From NCBI GenBank assembly GCA_947626755.1, contig CANQTP010000018.1, positions 1 to 43,081 on the forward strand: a stretch of 43,081 nt of DNA, given 5' to 3'. The notes under the pieces are model-generated. The model saw nothing but the letters and a program-made list of their open reading frames with translations. It was not told where the DNA came from and searched no databases. The position numbers and the translations under genes are program-made. Within the stretch, counting starts at the first letter, position 1; the number at the start of each line of letters is the position of its first letter. Shown here piece after piece: positions 42,056 to 43,081 of this stretch. Origin of the DNA: an uncultured Clostridia bacterium (GTDB lineage: Bacteria; Bacillota; Clostridia; Oscillospirales; Ruminococcaceae).

Positions 42056-42695
42056 GGTGGAGCCTCCTTTCTAACAGCGTAAACACTATCGAAACAGGCA
42101 GGATTATTATAAGATACGCTATTACAAGCATTGTCAGCGCTTCGGTGGTGCTGTAGTACATTCCGATGAGATCCTTTGCGGTGTACATCAGATCCGCAAG
42201 AGAAACCGCGCTGAAAACGCTGGTTTCCTTTAAAAGGAAGATAACATTTGCGCAAACGGCAGGAGTTGCCACAGACGCCGCCTGCGGCAGGATAACGCTT
42301 GTCATGGTCTGGAAGCCGTTCAAGCCCAGACTTGCGGCAGCTTCAAGGTGCGTCTTTCTCACCGAAAGAAGTCCGCTGAGAATGGATTCGGACATATATC
42401 CTCCGCCAAGGAATGCCAGTCCCACAACGCCGCAGGTCTCGGAAGAAAAGACTATGCCTATCTTCGGGAGCCCGAAGTACAGGAAAAACAGCTGCACTAT
42501 AAGCGGGGTGTTTCTGGAAAGTTCTGTATATGCGGCGGCAATGCCGTTCAGCAGGGGAATTCTGTAATATCTTGCCAGAGCGCAGAGTATCCCCACGATC
42601 ACCGAGAGGATAATTCCCAAGCCGCCTATGGTCACGGTCAGCACGGCTGATTCTATGTAAAGCGGGTAATATTCGGTTATGAATGCCTGATCCAT
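42042..42695 (-). CDS. amino acid ABC transporter permease
   Basis: A 217-residue membrane protein of the HisM/GlnP family with about five helices, ELSRNTPLIVQLFFLYFGLP near the N-terminal third, and the coupling-helix region MSESILSGLLSVRKTHLEAAASLGLN. It is the first gene of the transporter operon, following a perfect promoter at 42788-42816 and a leader of about 85 nt. AAAGGA lies eleven bases before the ATG, a longish spacing. The second permease overlaps its end. Confidence 0.94.
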   Translation of the reverse strand: MDQAFITEYYPLYIESAVLTVTIGGLGIILSVIVGILCALARYYRIPLLNGIAAAYTELSRNTPLIVQLFFLYFGLPKIGIVFSSETCGVVGLAFLGGGYMSESILSGLLSVRKTHLEAAASLGLNGFQTMTSVILPQAASVATPAVCANVIFLLKETSVFSAVSLADLMYTAKDLIGMYYSTTEALTMLVIAYLIIILPVSIVFTLLERRLHRAGI

Positions 42696-42787
42696 GCAGT
42701 CCGCAGTCCTTTCGCAAATATTATATAATAGTATAGATTATTCGGGATCTTTGCAAATTGTGAAAGCCCGTTTAAGAATACTGAAAA

Positions 42788-42816
42788 ATTATATCACACA
42801 AGCTCCAAAATGTCAA
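42788..42816 (-). promoter_or_regulatory. sigma-A promoter of the permease operon
   Basis: On the minus strand: perfect -35 TTGACA (42811-42816), 17-bp spacer, perfect -10 TATAAT (42788-42793). The 386-bp terminal gap contains this promoter, the plus-strand promoter at 42961, and no ORF with an RBS. Confidence 0.88.
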
Positions 42817-42960
42817 TACGCATTTGATTAACATTTTGTAATCCTATATAATTAATAGACATTGTATGATAGTAATTCCGCATTATGCACAAAAAAATGT
42901 TCTATATTTGACAAAAGTCATTAAAAACCATCAAAAATTATTAAATTTTTCCAAAGATAA

Positions 42961-42989
42961 TTGAATTATGCTCGGATAAGTGCTATAAT
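42961..42989 (+). promoter_or_regulatory. plus-strand promoter leading out of the window
   Basis: -35 TTGAAT (42961-42966), 17-bp spacer, -10 TATAAT (42984-42989) with TG at 42981-42982 (extended -10). A purine-rich leader of at least 85 nt follows to the window end without an ORF. Upstream, A-tracts near 42921, 42932 and 42943 repeat at about 11 bp, which could bend the DNA or act as an UP element. Confidence 0.75.
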
Positions 42990-43081
42990 TTACATGTAAT
43001 TTTTATTTAGAGTAGAGCAAAACACCGAACTCAAAGGCAGAAAAATTGAAGAGAGCAGGAAAAACAAAAGAAAAAGCAAGT

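Noticed and set aside
42990-43081. T-box or other riboswitch in the right-edge leader
   Set aside because: Only about 90 nt are visible and no diagnostic core motif was recognised.

Overview
The window most likely comes from a low-to-mid GC Gram-positive anaerobe of the class Clostridia, probably a Ruminococcus-like member of the Oscillospiraceae. This rests on Firmicutes-type strong ribosome binding sites, sigma-A promoters very close to TTGACA-17-TATAAT, several lipobox lipoproteins, DUF1385, CmpB-like and SPFH/zinc-ribbon/TPM proteins, a citrate synthase of the clostridial type, and a Thr-rich surface protein carrying a module like those of Ruminococcus. No rRNA, tRNA, CRISPR array or insertion sequence was seen. 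The window starts inside a 33-base poly-T tract that looks like a sequence or contig edge.

Layout. (1) 1-8.9 kb, a defence island on the minus strand: complete type I restriction-modification genes in the order hsdM-hsdS-(DUF4869 + P-loop ATPase pair)-19-codon leader ORF-hsdR, driven by a perfect sigma-A promoter. Just upstream lies a protein with two tandem ToxN/AbiQ-like units. (2) 8.9-11.1 kb: radA and a CwlD-type amidase. (3) 11.4-14.8 kb, plus strand: an SPFH/zinc-ribbon/TPM operon with its own promoter and terminator. (4) 14.8-24.9 kb, minus strand: a membrane GGDEF-EAL protein, then an apparent operon of 8-TM protein, lipoprotein, OmpR-type response regulator, histidine kinase and DUF1385 protein, preceded by citrate synthase with a long leader. 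(5) 25-32 kb: a SpoIID-like protein, a Gfo/Idh/MocA oxidoreductase, and two large lipoproteins built of repeated IseA-like units. Their promoter carries three direct-repeat boxes fitting the WalR consensus and a 17-bp inverted repeat around its -10. A CmpB-like membrane protein follows. (6) 32-36.2 kb, plus strand: an orphan BlaI-type repressor behind an 18-bp perfect palindrome, mtnA, a YkgJ-type cysteine-cluster protein, a Lys/Ala/Pro-rich AT-hook-like protein ending in an SCP2-like domain, and a phosphopantetheinyl transferase. (7) 36.2-43 kb, minus strand: a surface protein, a cytosolic sugar-binding-type PBP fused to GGDEF, and a complete polar amino acid ABC transporter. A strong plus-strand promoter with a long untranslated leader runs off the right edge.

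How the parts relate. The most coherent new idea is a cell-wall homeostasis module: IseA-like (autolysin-inhibitor-like) lipoproteins under WalR-like boxes, in a window that also encodes an OmpR-family two-component system, an amidase and a SpoIID-like protein. That this particular regulator binds those boxes is inference. The second is the defence island, where a DUF4869/ATPase pair sits inside the restriction operon and a duplicated ToxN-like protein sits beside it. All functional statements rest on motifs read by eye; no database search was run.
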